DNA of 64,000 bases from Roseibium aestuarii (GTDB lineage: Bacteria > Pseudomonadota > Alphaproteobacteria > Rhizobiales > Stappiaceae). The translations under genes were made by a program, and so were the position numbers. The notes beneath the pieces were generated by a model. The model was not told where the DNA came from and did not search any database. It saw only the letters and a list, made by a program, of their open reading frames with translations. The stretch spans positions 96,135 through 160,134 of the forward strand of contig NZ_VORA01000006.1 of assembly GCF_008477545.1 (NCBI RefSeq), in the 5' to 3' direction. Shown piece after piece: positions 37,218-47,514 of the stretch (its first letter is position 1; each line of letters starts with the position of its first letter).

Positions 37218-38326
<1,109 letters not shown>

Positions 38327-38626
38327 GACGTCATGCTCCCAGATGGCGGGTCTTGAATGATGGGAAAATGGCCGATGGCGCCCCGGCCTTCACACCCGGA
38401 CGCATCACCCCGACGGGCCGACCTTGCCGCGACTGTGCCACAGAAGCCGACCCCAGGGCCATCTACATGGAGCAGCCTGCCAGATTTACCAGTGAGGAAC
38501 GCGCCTCTTCGGGGGAAAACTGCGGTGTCAGCCGATGGCTCTGAAGCCGCAACGTCACGCTCGAGGGAACCAGATGCGGGGTCGGCTTGTTTTCCAGGCA
38601 TGACCCACACGCGACAGGAGGACCCC
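38327..38626. other. Intergenic region, 300 bp, divergent promoters
   Basis: This spacer lies between adhC (minus) and the 48-residue protein gene (plus). It should carry both promoters. I see no clear operator, repeat or RNA gene; some frames are open across it but lack a ribosome site or homology. Confidence 0.5.
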
Positions 38627-38773
38627 ATGTCCAGCACCGACATCCGCGAGGAAGCCGAAAAGATCCGCGACAAGGCCGACAAGACCAGCGCCGGCGGCCA
38701 GCTTGGCGGCACATTCTATGGTCAGGAACCAGATTCCGGCTCCAAGCCGCGCGATCAGGGCTCTTCGAAGTAA
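38627..38773 (+). CDS. 48-residue hydrophilic protein, unknown
   Basis: A small ORF with an excellent AGGAGG ribosome site 5 bases before its ATG and a strong terminator 38 bases after its stop, which together make it very likely to be a real gene. The product is highly charged: a short Glu/Lys/Arg helix (REEAEKIRDKADK) followed by a Gly/Ser-rich tail (GGQLGGTFYGQEPDSGSK) with no Cys, Trp or membrane segment. I do not recognise a family. It could be a stress-related disordered protein; this is a guess. Confidence 0.7.
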   Translation: MSSTDIREEAEKIRDKADKTSAGGQLGGTFYGQEPDSGSKPRDQGSSK

Positions 38774-38810
38774 GAGCCACCAGACAGACAAAGAGAACGC
38801 TGGCAAAGAG

Positions 38811-38835
38811 AAAGCCGGGCACAAGGCCCGGCTTT
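38811..38835 (+). terminator. Rho-independent terminator after the 48-residue gene
   Basis: AAAGCCGGGC pairs perfectly with GCCCGGCTTT around a 5-base loop. The flanking bases allow use by the plus-strand small gene and by the converging minus-strand nagK transcript, whose stop is 32 bases away. Confidence 0.8.
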
Positions 38836-38866
38836 CGGTTATCCAGAGAGCCATTCAGGCCCTCAT

Positions 38867-39790
38867 TCAGGCCGCCGCCACCGGACACAACCGGCGAAAG
38901 CCGAGAATGGCGCTGCCGATCAATCCAGGCTCAATGGTCAGCTCGGCCGGCACCACGAGCGGGGTCGTGAACCGGCGCAGGGTCCGGCTGCGCGTCACTT
39001 CGTCCAGCTTCGCGATCAGCCCCCTCGCATTCGACAGGCCTCCGCCGACGGGGACGATCGACGCTCCGGTGACATTCACCAGAACCGCCAGCGGGCTTGC
39101 CAGAAGATCCACATGCACATCGATGGTCTCGGCAGAACGGGGATCCCCCGCCTCCCAGGACGCAATGATGTCGACACTCGTCAGCTCCCTGCCATGCAGA
39201 TGGTGGTCGAGGCGCTCCAGTCCCCGCGCGCTGCAGATGGAGTCGATGCAGCCAACCTGACCGCAGCCGCAGTTGAACCTAGGAATTGCACGCGGTGGCG
39301 TTCCGGCAATTTGCGCCGAAATCGGCCCATGGCCCCATTCTCCCGCATAGCCGCCACCCTCATTGACCAGCTCGCCGCGCACCACGAGACCGCCACCAAC
39401 GCCGGACCCCAGAATAGTACCGAACACGACTTCATGACCCCGCCCGACCCCGAAGGTCGCCTCTGCAAGCGCAAAGCAGTCGGCGTCATTGGCGATGACC
39501 ACAGGCAGGCGGAGGCTTGCTGCCAGTTCACGCTCCAGATCACGGCCATTGATGCAGGGAATGTTGGCGACGATCATGCCGCGCGTGTCCGGGTCGACGA
39601 TGGCCGCGACGGACAGGGCAAGGCCCGTGGGTCGCTCGGGCGCCGCATTCACCGTCTTGCGGATCGCGTCGACAAAGGCTTCGAAATCCCGCGTGGGCGT
39701 GGGGACGCGTTCCAGCGGTTCGAGGGTTTCCGGCGAGCGGGCATAGGCACCCTTGATGGTGGTCCCGCCGATATCGAAACAGACGATCAT
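38867..39790 (-). CDS. nagK: ROK family kinase, probable N-acetylglucosamine kinase
   Basis: A 307-residue ROK sugar kinase: phosphate loop CFDIGGTTIKGAY at the N-terminus, IANDADCFALAEA with the catalytic Asp, GTILGSGVGGGLV, and the zinc motif FNCGCGQVGCIDSICSARG. ATG at 39790 overlaps the nagA stop by 4 bases, so it is preferred to an upstream in-frame ATG at 39817. It ends the GntR-SIS-nagA-nagK operon. This context indicates cytoplasmic phosphorylation of GlcNAc, giving GlcNAc-6-phosphate for NagA; other amino sugars are possible. Confidence 0.87.
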   Translation of the reverse strand: MIVCFDIGGTTIKGAYARSPETLEPLERVPTPTRDFEAFVDAIRKTVNAAPERPTGLALSVAAIVDPDTRGMIVANIPCINGRDLERELAASLRLPVVIANDADCFALAEATFGVGRGHEVVFGTILGSGVGGGLVVRGELVNEGGGYAGEWGHGPISAQIAGTPPRAIPRFNCGCGQVGCIDSICSARGLERLDHHLHGRELTSVDIIASWEAGDPRSAETIDVHVDLLASPLAVLVNVTGASIVPVGGGLSNARGLIAKLDEVTRSRTLRRFTTPLVVPAELTIEPGLIGSAILGFRRLCPVAAA

Positions 39791-40980
39791 GCGTCGCACC
39801 CTTCCAGATCCTGCCATTGCCCGCCGATGACGCTGGCGCGAATGTCCAGATCCGGGGAAATCACGAGAAAATCGGCCCGCGCGCCCGGCTGCAGGGAGCC
39901 GTGACCTTCAAGGGCGCAAGCGCTTACCGGATTTGCCGTGGCCAGTTTCAGGGCACTGCCCAGATCCAGACCGATCACGTCCCGCATGAAGCGCACACAG
40001 GACATCATGTCGATGTCCGCCCCTGCCAGCGTCCCGTCCGCGAGCGTCAGCCGCCCCTCCCTCCGGAACACTTCCCGACCGTTCAGCTGGAACGAGGTCT
40101 CGCTCGACCCGATGGATGACATGGCATCCGTGACGAGGAACACCGAGCCGGGGCCACGCTTGGCATCGAGCGCGATCCGGATCGCCAGCGGGTCCACATG
40201 GTGGCCGTCGGCGATCAGGCCGCAGCTCAGCTCGCCGAGGCCCAGCGCCGCACCGACCAGACCCGGATCGCGGTGACGCAACGGGCTCATGGCATTGAAC
40301 AGATGGGTGACCATGGAGGCGCCTGCCGCGACATAGTCACGAATGGTCTCCAGCCCGGCGTCACTGTGACCGAGACTGACGATGACACCTGCCTGTGCGA
40401 GGTCATGCACCTGCTCGGGCGTGGCATTTTCCGGGGCGAGCGTCACCACCAGGCGGGGCAGGTCTCGCGCCGCCGCCACCAGACAGGAAAGGTCCTGCGC
40501 GGTCATCGGACGAATGAGAGCCGGCGAATGAGTGCCCTTGCGCGCCACCGAGAGATGGGGGCCTTCAAGATGCAGCCCGGCGAAGCCGCGGGTCCGGCAT
40601 CGCGCCGCCGCAATGCCTGCTTCCAGGGCTCGCTCGGTCACCTGCGGCATGTCGGTGATCAGGGTCGGCAGAAGGGCCGTCGTGCCGAAGGTGCGGTGGG
40701 CCAAACAGATCGCCTCGATCCCCTCGACATGCGGAGCATTGTTGAAGAGAACGCCGCCGCCACCGTTCACCTGAAGATCAACGAAGCCCGGAACGATCAT
40801 GCTTCCGGGCGGCACTTCATCGACGTCCGCTTGTTGCGCCGAACGGTCCGCGTTGTCGATCGAGACGACACGCCCGCCCTCGATCGTCAGCACGGCATCC
40901 TCATGCCATCCTGATCCGTCGAAGATCCGGGCTGCGCTCAGGCGTTGCCGTCCGGCACTCTGGACTGCCTGCTGGGTCAT
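39787..40980 (-). CDS. nagA: N-acetylglucosamine-6-phosphate deacetylase
   Basis: A 397-residue amidohydrolase-fold enzyme. Signatures are VPGFVDLQVNGGGGVLF, AGLHLEGPHLS, LGHSDAG with HLFNAMSPLRHRDPG, and the catalytic Asp in FLVTDAMSSIG. It deacetylates GlcNAc-6-phosphate to glucosamine-6-phosphate. Start and stop overlap the adjoining SIS and kinase genes by 4 bases each, tying the three steps together. Confidence 0.94.
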   Translation of the reverse strand: MTQQAVQSAGRQRLSAARIFDGSGWHEDAVLTIEGGRVVSIDNADRSAQQADVDEVPPGSMIVPGFVDLQVNGGGGVLFNNAPHVEGIEAICLAHRTFGTTALLPTLITDMPQVTERALEAGIAAARCRTRGFAGLHLEGPHLSVARKGTHSPALIRPMTAQDLSCLVAAARDLPRLVVTLAPENATPEQVHDLAQAGVIVSLGHSDAGLETIRDYVAAGASMVTHLFNAMSPLRHRDPGLVGAALGLGELSCGLIADGHHVDPLAIRIALDAKRGPGSVFLVTDAMSSIGSSETSFQLNGREVFRREGRLTLADGTLAGADIDMMSCVRFMRDVIGLDLGSALKLATANPVSACALEGHGSLQPGARADFLVISPDLDIRASVIGGQWQDLEGCDA

Positions 40981-42014
40981 AGGGTTTCGGTTACCTTCTG
41001 CAGGGCCGCCGGAGCATCCGGATCCAGGTTGCGCTCCCGCGACAGGAGCTCGACCATTCGGTAATAGGGAATAATCTGGAGAAGGGCATCGGTGAGCGGA
41101 TGCGCCCCTTCGACCCGAGGCAGCGCATGCGCCGACCCCACTCCGTCTGCATTGATGAAGACTTCCGAGCTCTTGAGCGCCAGGCGCCGTGCGATGTCCT
41201 GGACGGCATCGCGGGCTTCATCGCGGGCGCAGAAGAGCAGGACGGGGAACCGTTCGGCCACCAGCGAGACCGGCCCGTGCAGAACCTCCGCCGACGAATA
41301 GGCCTCCGCGTGGAGCTCGCAGGTTTCCTTGCACTTCAGCGCGGCCTCACCTGCAATGGCGAGGGAGGGGCCCCGGCCCAGGACATAGAGCGAGCTTGCC
41401 GTTCCGAGCCGGTCGCTCAACGGCGACCAGTCCAGCGCCAGCGCCGCCTCCGCCTGCTCCGGCAGGCGCTCGAGGGCCTGCGACAGAGCCGCGTCTCCGG
41501 TCCACTCGGCCAGAATGAAGAGCCCCGCCGCAATGGAGTTGAAGAAGGACTTGGTGGCCGCAATGGCCTTTTCCGGCCCGGCATGAAGGGCGATGGCCCT
41601 TTCGCAGGCATCGGCCAGAGGCGACGGCATGGTGTTGACCAGCGCGATGGACAGGGCGCCGCTGGCCCGCGCCATCTCGGCCAGGGCGACGATATCGGGG
41701 CTCTTGCCCGACTGGGAAATGCCCAGCGCCGCCGCACCCTTCAGCTTCAGCGTCCGCCCGTAGATCGACGCGAGGGACGGACCGAGGGACGCCACGGGAA
41801 CGCCGGTCTGGAGCTCGATGGCATATTTCAGGAAACCGGCCGCATGGTCCGAGGTGCCGCGGGCAATGGTGACGATCACCGAGGGGTCGAGGGCGCGAAG
41901 GGCCGCCCCCGCAGCACGCATCTCCTCGCCGGACTCGCGCACGAGCCTTTCAAGCGCCTGCGGGATCTCGCAGGTTTCGCGGCTCATGCTGCTGAGCGTG
42001 GTAGAGGTCGACAT
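40977..42014 (-). CDS. nagB-II: SIS-domain glucosamine-6-phosphate deaminase (NagB-II type)
   Basis: A 345-residue protein with two SIS sugar-phosphate isomerase domains: IARGTSDHAAGFLKYAIE and LGISQSGKSPDIVALAEMA in the first, VLGRGPSLAIAGEAALKCKETC and ADGVGSAH in the second. It resembles the isomerase half of GlmS without the glutaminase domain, the layout of NagB-II/AgaS deaminases that convert glucosamine-6-phosphate to fructose-6-phosphate and ammonia. Its overlap with nagA and absence of a classical nagB here support that role. Confidence 0.88.
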   Translation of the reverse strand: MSTSTTLSSMSRETCEIPQALERLVRESGEEMRAAGAALRALDPSVIVTIARGTSDHAAGFLKYAIELQTGVPVASLGPSLASIYGRTLKLKGAAALGISQSGKSPDIVALAEMARASGALSIALVNTMPSPLADACERAIALHAGPEKAIAATKSFFNSIAAGLFILAEWTGDAALSQALERLPEQAEAALALDWSPLSDRLGTASSLYVLGRGPSLAIAGEAALKCKETCELHAEAYSSAEVLHGPVSLVAERFPVLLFCARDEARDAVQDIARRLALKSSEVFINADGVGSAHALPRVEGAHPLTDALLQIIPYYRMVELLSRERNLDPDAPAALQKVTETL

Positions 42015-42083
42015 GAACTGGCCTTCCAGGTCTGGAGCCCCTGCCCGGTTCGATGAGGTTCAGGGCAGGGAGGTCTGGCGGTC

Positions 42084-42836
42084 TCAGGCCGGCCCGATGG
42101 TCTGTTCGGCCACCAGATCGTAGAGATCGCTGCGATAGAGGGTGCGGGTCATTTCGATGACCCGTCCCTCGGGCGAATAGGCGACACGCTGAACACACAG
42201 GGTTGCGGATCCGGGAGGGACGGCCAGGAGACTGGTCTCCGCCTCCTCGAGCAGATGCGCCGAAATGCGGTGGATGGCGCGGACCGGACGGGAGTGCCGG
42301 GCTTCGAGATGCGCGTAGAGCGAGCTCTCGACCTTCTCCGGATCGGGAAGAATGTCGGCGGGCAGGGAGGCGTATTCGATGGCCATCGGAATGTCGTCCG
42401 CCAGCCGGAGGCGGTGCAACCGCGCAACTCGGCTGTTGGCGCTCAGTCCAAGGGCCATCATCTCGTCGGAGTTGGGCAGGAACGTGCCACGCACCAGCCA
42501 GCGTGAGGAGGCCACCATGCCCCGGCGCGCCATGTCCTCGGTAAAGGTGGTGGCGCGGGCCAGGGGCTGATCCATGCGCTTCACCGGCGAGGCGACGAAG
42601 GTCCCTGAACCCTGCCGGCGCAGGAGACGTCCCTCTTCGACCAGCTGATCGATCGCCTTGCGAACCGTGACACGAGACACCCCGCAGTCTTCACTGATGT
42701 CGCGTTCCGGCGGCAGTGCATCTCCGGGCAGCAACTCTCCCTGATCAATGGCCGCTTCGAACGCCAGTCGCAACCTCACATAGAGAGGCCCCTCATAGCG
42801 GTCCTGAAATCCGGCCAGACTGGAACAGTTGCTCAT
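42084..42836 (-). CDS. GntR/UTRA family transcriptional regulator of the nag genes
   Basis: A 250-residue regulator with an N-terminal GntR winged helix (GDALPPERDISEDCGVSRVT, then RKAIDQLVEEGRLLRRQGSGTFV) and a C-terminal UTRA ligand domain (about 85-245). It is the first gene of the operon that encodes SIS deaminase, NagA and NagK, and faces a promoter region with two tandem TTGGTATT operators. It is probably the GlcNAc-6-phosphate or glucosamine-6-phosphate-responsive repressor of the island (NagQ/NagR type). Confidence 0.9.
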   Translation of the reverse strand: MSNCSSLAGFQDRYEGPLYVRLRLAFEAAIDQGELLPGDALPPERDISEDCGVSRVTVRKAIDQLVEEGRLLRRQGSGTFVASPVKRMDQPLARATTFTEDMARRGMVASSRWLVRGTFLPNSDEMMALGLSANSRVARLHRLRLADDIPMAIEYASLPADILPDPEKVESSLYAHLEARHSRPVRAIHRISAHLLEEAETSLLAVPPGSATLCVQRVAYSPEGRVIEMTRTLYRSDLYDLVAEQTIGPA

Positions 42837-42894
42837 GGGGTGCAGGGCTTTCCTCGGAAACGGGCGAGTGGCGGGTTTTGACGCGCCGCTTTAG

Positions 42895-42912
42895 ATACCA
42901 AATAAATACCAA
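42895..42912 (-). promoter_or_regulatory. Tandem TTGGTATT operator, nag side
   Basis: On the minus strand the sequence reads TTGGTATT, TAT, TTGGTAT: a direct repeat with an 11-bp period, so both units face the same side of the helix. It lies about 60 bases before the GntR start codon. The neighbouring GntR/UTRA protein is the natural candidate to bind it. Confidence 0.6.
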
Positions 42913-43046
42913 TTTTGATTTTGTCGAATTTTTTTTCATGCCTCTTGGGAGCAAGCTCTCGAATCCCGCACGAAACCACAGAAAATTCCAGAGCGGCCAG
43001 TCAAAGGATCGGACTGGATCCTAACAAAATCTAAAAGTCCGGCGTT

Positions 43047-43065
43047 TTGGTATTGCATTGGTATT
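43047..43065 (+). promoter_or_regulatory. Tandem TTGGTATT operator, transport side
   Basis: TTGGTATT, GCA, TTGGTATT: two perfect units with an 11-bp period, the same arrangement as the copy at 42895-42912 but on the opposite strand. It faces the Gfo/ABC operon, suggesting that one regulator controls both divergent operons. Confidence 0.62.
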
Positions 43066-43167
43066 AGATTTGGACTTCAATTTGAAACGGGCCTGTCACA
43101 CGGCGCCTCAGAGGTCGTGAGAAGCCTGTCACAACGGCCGAGGCAGCACCCGCGAGGAGGGCGTTTG

Positions 43168-43182
43168 TGTAATTAATTTTCA
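43168..43182 (-). promoter_or_regulatory. AT-rich 15-mer motif, copy 1 (possible RpiR site)
   Basis: On the minus strand it reads TGAAAATTAATTACA. Three similar copies occur: at 43241 in this spacer, and at 52032 and 52105 in the promoter region of the RpiR-containing operon. Their shared form is (A/T)GAAAA-AT-rich-TT(A/G)C/G. Confidence 0.35.
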
Positions 43183-43240
43183 GATTATGACATTTATCGT
43201 GAAAGCTGATTGACGAATTTATGAGACTGTCGCAACCTGA

Positions 43241-43255
43241 AGAAAATAATTTACG
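43241..43255 (+). promoter_or_regulatory. AT-rich 15-mer motif, copy 2 (possible RpiR site)
   Basis: AGAAAATAATTTACG, 33 bases before the Gfo/Idh start. It shares the first 12 bases exactly with the copy at 52105-52119 upstream of ridA-rpiR, which suggests a common regulator of the two operons. Confidence 0.45.
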
Positions 43256-43288
43256 AAAACAGTTTACAAGCTCAGAGGGCTTCACGGA

Positions 43289-44485
43289 ATGAGAGTTGGC
43301 ATCATCGGTCTCGGATTCCGCCTGGGATATCTCGGCAACGTGTTCGCAGAAATGGACCCGGACTTTCAGATTGTTGGGTATGTCGACCCTGATCCCGCAG
43401 GCATGGACCGCCTGGTCGAGGGCGGAATTCCGGCGGGCACGTCCTATGCCACTCCCGAAGAGCTGATCGCATCCGAGCAGATGGACCTGCTGATGATCGG
43501 GTCGCCCAACCACATGCATCTCGACCACATCCGCCTTGGTCTGGAAGCCGGGCTGACCGTCTTCAGCGAGAAACCGATCGTCATGACGATGGAGCAGAGC
43601 TACGCGCTGGCCGAACTGCTTCATCAATATGGTCACGACCGCCTGCTGGTCGGTCTCGTCCTGCGCTATTCCCCGCTCTACAAGGACCTGCGTCAGGCGC
43701 AGGCCGACGGCCGTCTTGGCGACGTGGTCTCCATCGAGGCCTCGGAACACATCCAGCCCTATCACGGCGCGTTCTTCATGCGCGACTGGCGCCGCTACGA
43801 GAAATATGCCGGCGGCTTCATGCTGGAAAAATGCTGCCACGACCTGGATCTCTACAACGGTGTCGTCGGCGCAAGACCGCGTTTCGTTGCCAGCTTCGGC
43901 GGCCGCAAGAGCTTCACGCCGACAAATGCCCCGGAAACGGCCGGGATCAACGACCTCGAGGTCTATCATCGCAAGCCGAGCGGCTGGCTGGGTTCCGACA
44001 AGGTCTTCGACAGCGATGGCGACATCGTCGATTTCCAGACCGCCATCGTCGAGTACGAGAACGGCGCATCCATGACGTTCCACACCAATCTCAATGTGCC
44101 TGACGAATTCCGCCGCTTCTGCGTGATCGGCGCGAAGGGCATGGCCGAGGGCGATTTCGTGCGCGGCTTCCTTGATGTTCACCGCGCCCACGACAACGCC
44201 AAGGTCATCGCCAACACCTATCAGGCGCCCTCCGACAAGTCCCAGCACTATGGAGCGGACGAGCAGATGGCCGAGGATGTCATGCGCCACATCAAGGATG
44301 GCGCTCCCCTGCCCGTCTCGGCGCTGGACGCCCTGGAAGCCGGCATCCTGGCTATGGCCATGGACGAGGCCCGCCTGACCCGCAAGGTCGTCGATCTGGA
44401 GCCAGTCTGGGCCCGCTTCGACGCCGCGCTGCACGGCACCGCAGATGGCGTGTCCCACGCCGCTCCATCCCTGACGGCCGTGTAA
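43289..44485 (+). CDS. Gfo/Idh/MocA family oxidoreductase
   Basis: A 398-residue NAD(P)-dependent enzyme. The N-terminal Rossmann fold opens VGIIGLGFRLGYLGNVF, with the family EKP motif in TVFSEKPIVMTMEQS and the C-terminal catalytic domain carrying LEKCCHDLDLYNGVVGARP. Family members oxidise or hydrolyse sugars and amino sugars, including NAD-dependent GH109 N-acetylgalactosaminidases. It is the first gene of the ABC importer operon, so it likely acts on the imported amino sugar. No Tat or Sec signal is seen. The exact reaction is unknown. Confidence 0.85.
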   Translation: MRVGIIGLGFRLGYLGNVFAEMDPDFQIVGYVDPDPAGMDRLVEGGIPAGTSYATPEELIASEQMDLLMIGSPNHMHLDHIRLGLEAGLTVFSEKPIVMTMEQSYALAELLHQYGHDRLLVGLVLRYSPLYKDLRQAQADGRLGDVVSIEASEHIQPYHGAFFMRDWRRYEKYAGGFMLEKCCHDLDLYNGVVGARPRFVASFGGRKSFTPTNAPETAGINDLEVYHRKPSGWLGSDKVFDSDGDIVDFQTAIVEYENGASMTFHTNLNVPDEFRRFCVIGAKGMAEGDFVRGFLDVHRAHDNAKVIANTYQAPSDKSQHYGADEQMAEDVMRHIKDGAPLPVSALDALEAGILAMAMDEARLTRKVVDLEPVWARFDAALHGTADGVSHAAPSLTAV

Positions 44486-44495
44486 GGAGAGGCAG

Positions 44496-45380
44496 ATGAA
44501 CGCCAAGAAGAGCGCCATTCTTTTCGCCTGGCTCCTTTTGGCGCCCGCTGTCCTCTATATCTCGATCATCGTGATCTACCCGCTGATCGACACGGTGCAC
44601 CTGTCGTTCACCAACGCCTCCCTCCGCAAGACCTATGCCTATGTGGGATGGCTGAACTACGAGAAGATCTTCAACGAGACCTTCGCCGGGGTCATCCTGC
44701 GCACCTTCATCTGGACCTTCTTCTCGGTGCTGACGAAGATGGTGATCGGCACCTGCGGCGCGCTGCTGCTCAACTCCGCCGTGCCGGGACGGGCCCTGTT
44801 CCGCATCCTCACCATGCCCCCCTGGATCGTGCCGATGGCCATCGGCATCTTCATGTGGGGCTGGATGTACAACGGTCAGTTCGGGATGATCTCGGGCCTG
44901 CTGCAGAACTGGGGTCTGGTGGATGGCCCGGTCGCCTTCCTCGCCTATGGGGAAACGGCCTTCTGGGCAACGATTATCACCGACGTGTGGATCGGCGTTC
45001 CGATGGTGACGCTCTACATGCTGGCTGCCATCCAGTCCGTTCCGCAAGACCTCTATGAAGCCGCCTGGACCGATGGTGCGGGCCGCTTCTACCGGTTCCG
45101 CCGCATCACCCTGCCGCTCATCGTGCCGGCCCTGATCACCATGTCCATGATCTCGCTGATCTCGACGTTCAATTCGTTCGACATCATCTGGATCCTGACC
45201 CAGGGCGGGCCCAGCGGGTCGACGACGACCATGATCATCGACACCTACAAGACCGCAATCGGCTCCTACAAGTACGGGGAAGGCGCTGCGCGCGCCGTGC
45301 TGATCTGCATCTTCCTGTCGATCTTCAGCTACGCCTACTTCCGCGTCACCAGCCGGATTTCCATGGAGAGCGCCCGATGA
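44496..45380 (+). CDS. Carbohydrate ABC transporter permease (MalF-like, CUT1)
   Basis: A 294-residue inner-membrane permease with six predicted helices, starting with LLLAPAVLYISIIVIYPLIDT. The EAA loop that contacts the ATPase reads LYEAAWTDGAGRFYRFRRITLP. It is part of the importer set with the gene at 45377, the binding protein at 46272 and the ATPase at 47612. GGAGAGGC precedes the start. Confidence 0.92.
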   Translation: MNAKKSAILFAWLLLAPAVLYISIIVIYPLIDTVHLSFTNASLRKTYAYVGWLNYEKIFNETFAGVILRTFIWTFFSVLTKMVIGTCGALLLNSAVPGRALFRILTMPPWIVPMAIGIFMWGWMYNGQFGMISGLLQNWGLVDGPVAFLAYGETAFWATIITDVWIGVPMVTLYMLAAIQSVPQDLYEAAWTDGAGRFYRFRRITLPLIVPALITMSMISLISTFNSFDIIWILTQGGPSGSTTTMIIDTYKTAIGSYKYGEGAARAVLICIFLSIFSYAYFRVTSRISMESAR

Positions 45381-46234
45381 GCACCTCGACCCCCATGATC
45401 AACCGGTACAAGTGGTACGAGATCATCGGCATCTACTGCGGGATTGCCCTGTTCCTGATCTTCGTGCTGTCGCCCTTCGTCGAAGGGTTCCTGGTGTCGC
45501 TGAAGCCGCTCAGCCGGCTCTTTTCGTCGCCTTACCGGTTCTGGCCGGAGCACGGATCCTTTGCCGCCTATTCGACCATGTGGGAGAGCGTGCCGGGCTT
45601 TGCCCGCTATGTCTTCAACTCGCTCTTCATCTCCGGCGTCGCCACCGTCGTGGTGCTGATGCTGGTGGTGCCCGCCGCCTATGCCTTCGCCCGCTTCCGC
45701 TTCCCCGGACGCGGTCCGCTGCTGGGGGCGTTTCTGGCTGTCAACATGTTCTCCGGCGCAGTTCTCATCATTCCCCTGTTCCGGCTCATGCGCTCCATGG
45801 GCGTGCTCAACACCTACTGGGCGATGATCGTGCCGGGCGTCGCCTTCCTGATCCCGACCGCCATCTGGCTGCTGCGGACCTACATGCTGCGCATCCCGAA
45901 GGAGCTGGAGGAAGCTGCCTATGTGGATGGTGCCAGCCGGCTCTACACCTTCCGTCGTGTCATTCTGCCGCTCGCCATGCCGGGGATCACGGTGGTCGCC
46001 ATCACCACCTTCATCAACGCCTATTCCCAGCAGTTCATCTACGCGCTGACCTTCAATTCCAAGACGGACTACATGCCATTGCCGATCGGGCTGTTCGCCT
46101 ATTTCGGCCGCCAGGAAGTGATCTGGAACGAGCTCATGGCCGCCAGCTTCGTCGGCATCGCGCCGGCCATGATCGTCATCTTCTTCCTGCAACGCCATCT
46201 CGTCAGCGGGCTTACCGCTGGCGCGGTCAAATAG
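45377..46234 (+). CDS. Carbohydrate ABC transporter permease (MalG-like, CUT1)
   Basis: A 285-residue permease, partner of the upstream gene with which it overlaps by 4 bases (ATGA). The EAA loop reads LEEAAYVDGASRLYTFRRVILP. Six membrane helices are expected; the C-terminus ends LVSGLTAGAVK as in many sugar permeases of this type. Confidence 0.92.
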   Translation: MSTSTPMINRYKWYEIIGIYCGIALFLIFVLSPFVEGFLVSLKPLSRLFSSPYRFWPEHGSFAAYSTMWESVPGFARYVFNSLFISGVATVVVLMLVVPAAYAFARFRFPGRGPLLGAFLAVNMFSGAVLIIPLFRLMRSMGVLNTYWAMIVPGVAFLIPTAIWLLRTYMLRIPKELEEAAYVDGASRLYTFRRVILPLAMPGITVVAITTFINAYSQQFIYALTFNSKTDYMPLPIGLFAYFGRQEVIWNELMAASFVGIAPAMIVIFFLQRHLVSGLTAGAVK

Positions 46235-46271
46235 AAAAAAGAACGATCAACCAGAGTTAGGGACAAAAGAC

Positions 46272-47501
46272 ATGACCATGAAAGCATTGAAACTGGGCGT
46301 TTGCGCGCTTGCCCTCGCCGGCACGTCCGTGCTCGCCGTTCCGGCTGCACAGGCCGAGGACATCAGCTGGATCTATTGCGGCGACAAGATCGACCCGATT
46401 CACGAGAAGTACATCAAGGAATGGGAAGCCGCGAACGACGGCTGGACCGTGACGCCGGAAGTCGTCGGCTGGGCCCAGTGCCAGGACAAGGCCACCACTC
46501 TGGCCGCAGCCGGTTCCCCGGTCGCCATGGCCTATGTGGGCTCCCGCACCCTGAAGCAGTTCGCAGAGAACGACCTGATCGTCGAAGTGCCGATGAGCGA
46601 CGAGGAAAAGGCGTCCTACTACCCGAACATCGTCGACACGGTGACCTTCGACGGCACCCAGTGGGGCGTGCCGATCGCCTTCTCCACCAAGGCCTTCTAC
46701 TGGAACAAGAAGCTCTTCAAGGACGCTGGTCTTGATCCGGAAACCCCGCCGAAGACCTGGGCCGAAGAGATCGAATTCGCCAAGATCATCAAGGAAAAGA
46801 CCGGCATCCCGGGCTATGGCCTTCCGGCAAAGACCTTCGACAACACCATGCACCAGTTCCTGCACTGGGTGTATTCCAACAACGGCAAGATCATCGACGC
46901 CGATGGCAACATCGTGATGAACAGCCCGGAAGTGCTGGCCGCGCTTGAAGCCTACAAGGCGATCGCACCCTATTCCGTCGAAGGCCCGACCGCCTACGAG
47001 CAGAACGAGATGCGCGCTATCTGGCTGGATGGCAAGGTTGCCATGCTGCAGTCCTCGTCCGGTGCCGCCGTGCGTGCACAGGATGCCGGCCTGGAGTGGG
47101 GCGTTGCCAACCTGCCGCTCGGCCCGTCGGCCGAGGGCCCCGGCACCCTGCTGATCACGGACAGCCTGGCCGTCTTCAAGGGGACCGGCGTCGAGGAAAA
47201 GGCGATCGAATTCGCCAAGTTCATCACCTCTGCCGGCCCGCAGGGCGAATACGAGCTGCAGGGCGGCGCTGGCCTGACCCCGCTGCGTCCGTCGCCGCAG
47301 GTGGATGCCTTCGTCGAGAAGGACCCGTACTGGAAGCCGTTCATCGACGGCATCGCCCACGCCGGCCCGGAACCGCTCTTCACCGACTACAAGGGCTTCC
47401 AGGACGTCATCATCGAGATGGTCCAGTCTGTCGTGACCGGCACGGCCGAACCGAAGGCCGCGCTTGAAAAGGCCGCCGCCGACCTCGAGCAGTACAAGTA
47501 A
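46272..47501 (+). CDS. Sugar ABC transporter periplasmic binding protein (CUT1, amino-sugar candidate)
   Basis: A 409-residue type I solute-binding protein. The signal peptide ends near residue 28 ([10 protein letters not shown]). The mature part includes [25 protein letters not shown], typical of oligosaccharide-binding proteins of the MalE/UgpB group, and [12 protein letters not shown]. Two cysteines ([17 protein letters not shown]) could form a disulfide. Given its neighbours NagA, NagK and the GH20 enzyme, GlcNAc, chitobiose or a GlcNAc conjugate is the likely ligand. A strong hairpin follows the stop. Confidence 0.9.
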   Translation: MTMKALKLGVCALALAGTSVLAVPAAQAEDISWIYCGDKIDPIHEKYIKEWEAANDGWTVTPEVVGWAQCQDKATTLAAAGSPVAMAYVGSRTLKQFAENDLIVEVPMSDEEKASYYPNIVDTVTFDGTQWGVPIAFSTKAFYWNKKLFKDAGLDPETPPKTWAEEIEFAKIIKEKTGIPGYGLPAKTFDNTMHQFLHWVYSNNGKIIDADGNIVMNSPEVLAALEAYKAIAPYSVEGPTAYEQNEMRAIWLDGKVAMLQSSSGAAVRAQDAGLEWGVANLPLGPSAEGPGTLLITDSLAVFKGTGVEEKAIEFAKFITSAGPQGEYELQGGAGLTPLRPSPQVDAFVEKDPYWKPFIDGIAHAGPEPLFTDYKGFQDVIIEMVQSVVTGTAEPKAALEKAAADLEQYK

Positions 47502-47514
47502 GACGCAAGCCAAC

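Larger units (their letters stand above)
42837..43288. promoter_or_regulatory. Divergent control region between nag and transport operons, 452 bp
   Basis: An AT-rich spacer between the minus-strand nag operon and the plus-strand Gfo/ABC operon. It holds two tandem TTGGTATT operators and two copies of an AT-rich 15-mer, which are listed singly. No gene is seen in it. Confidence 0.7.
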
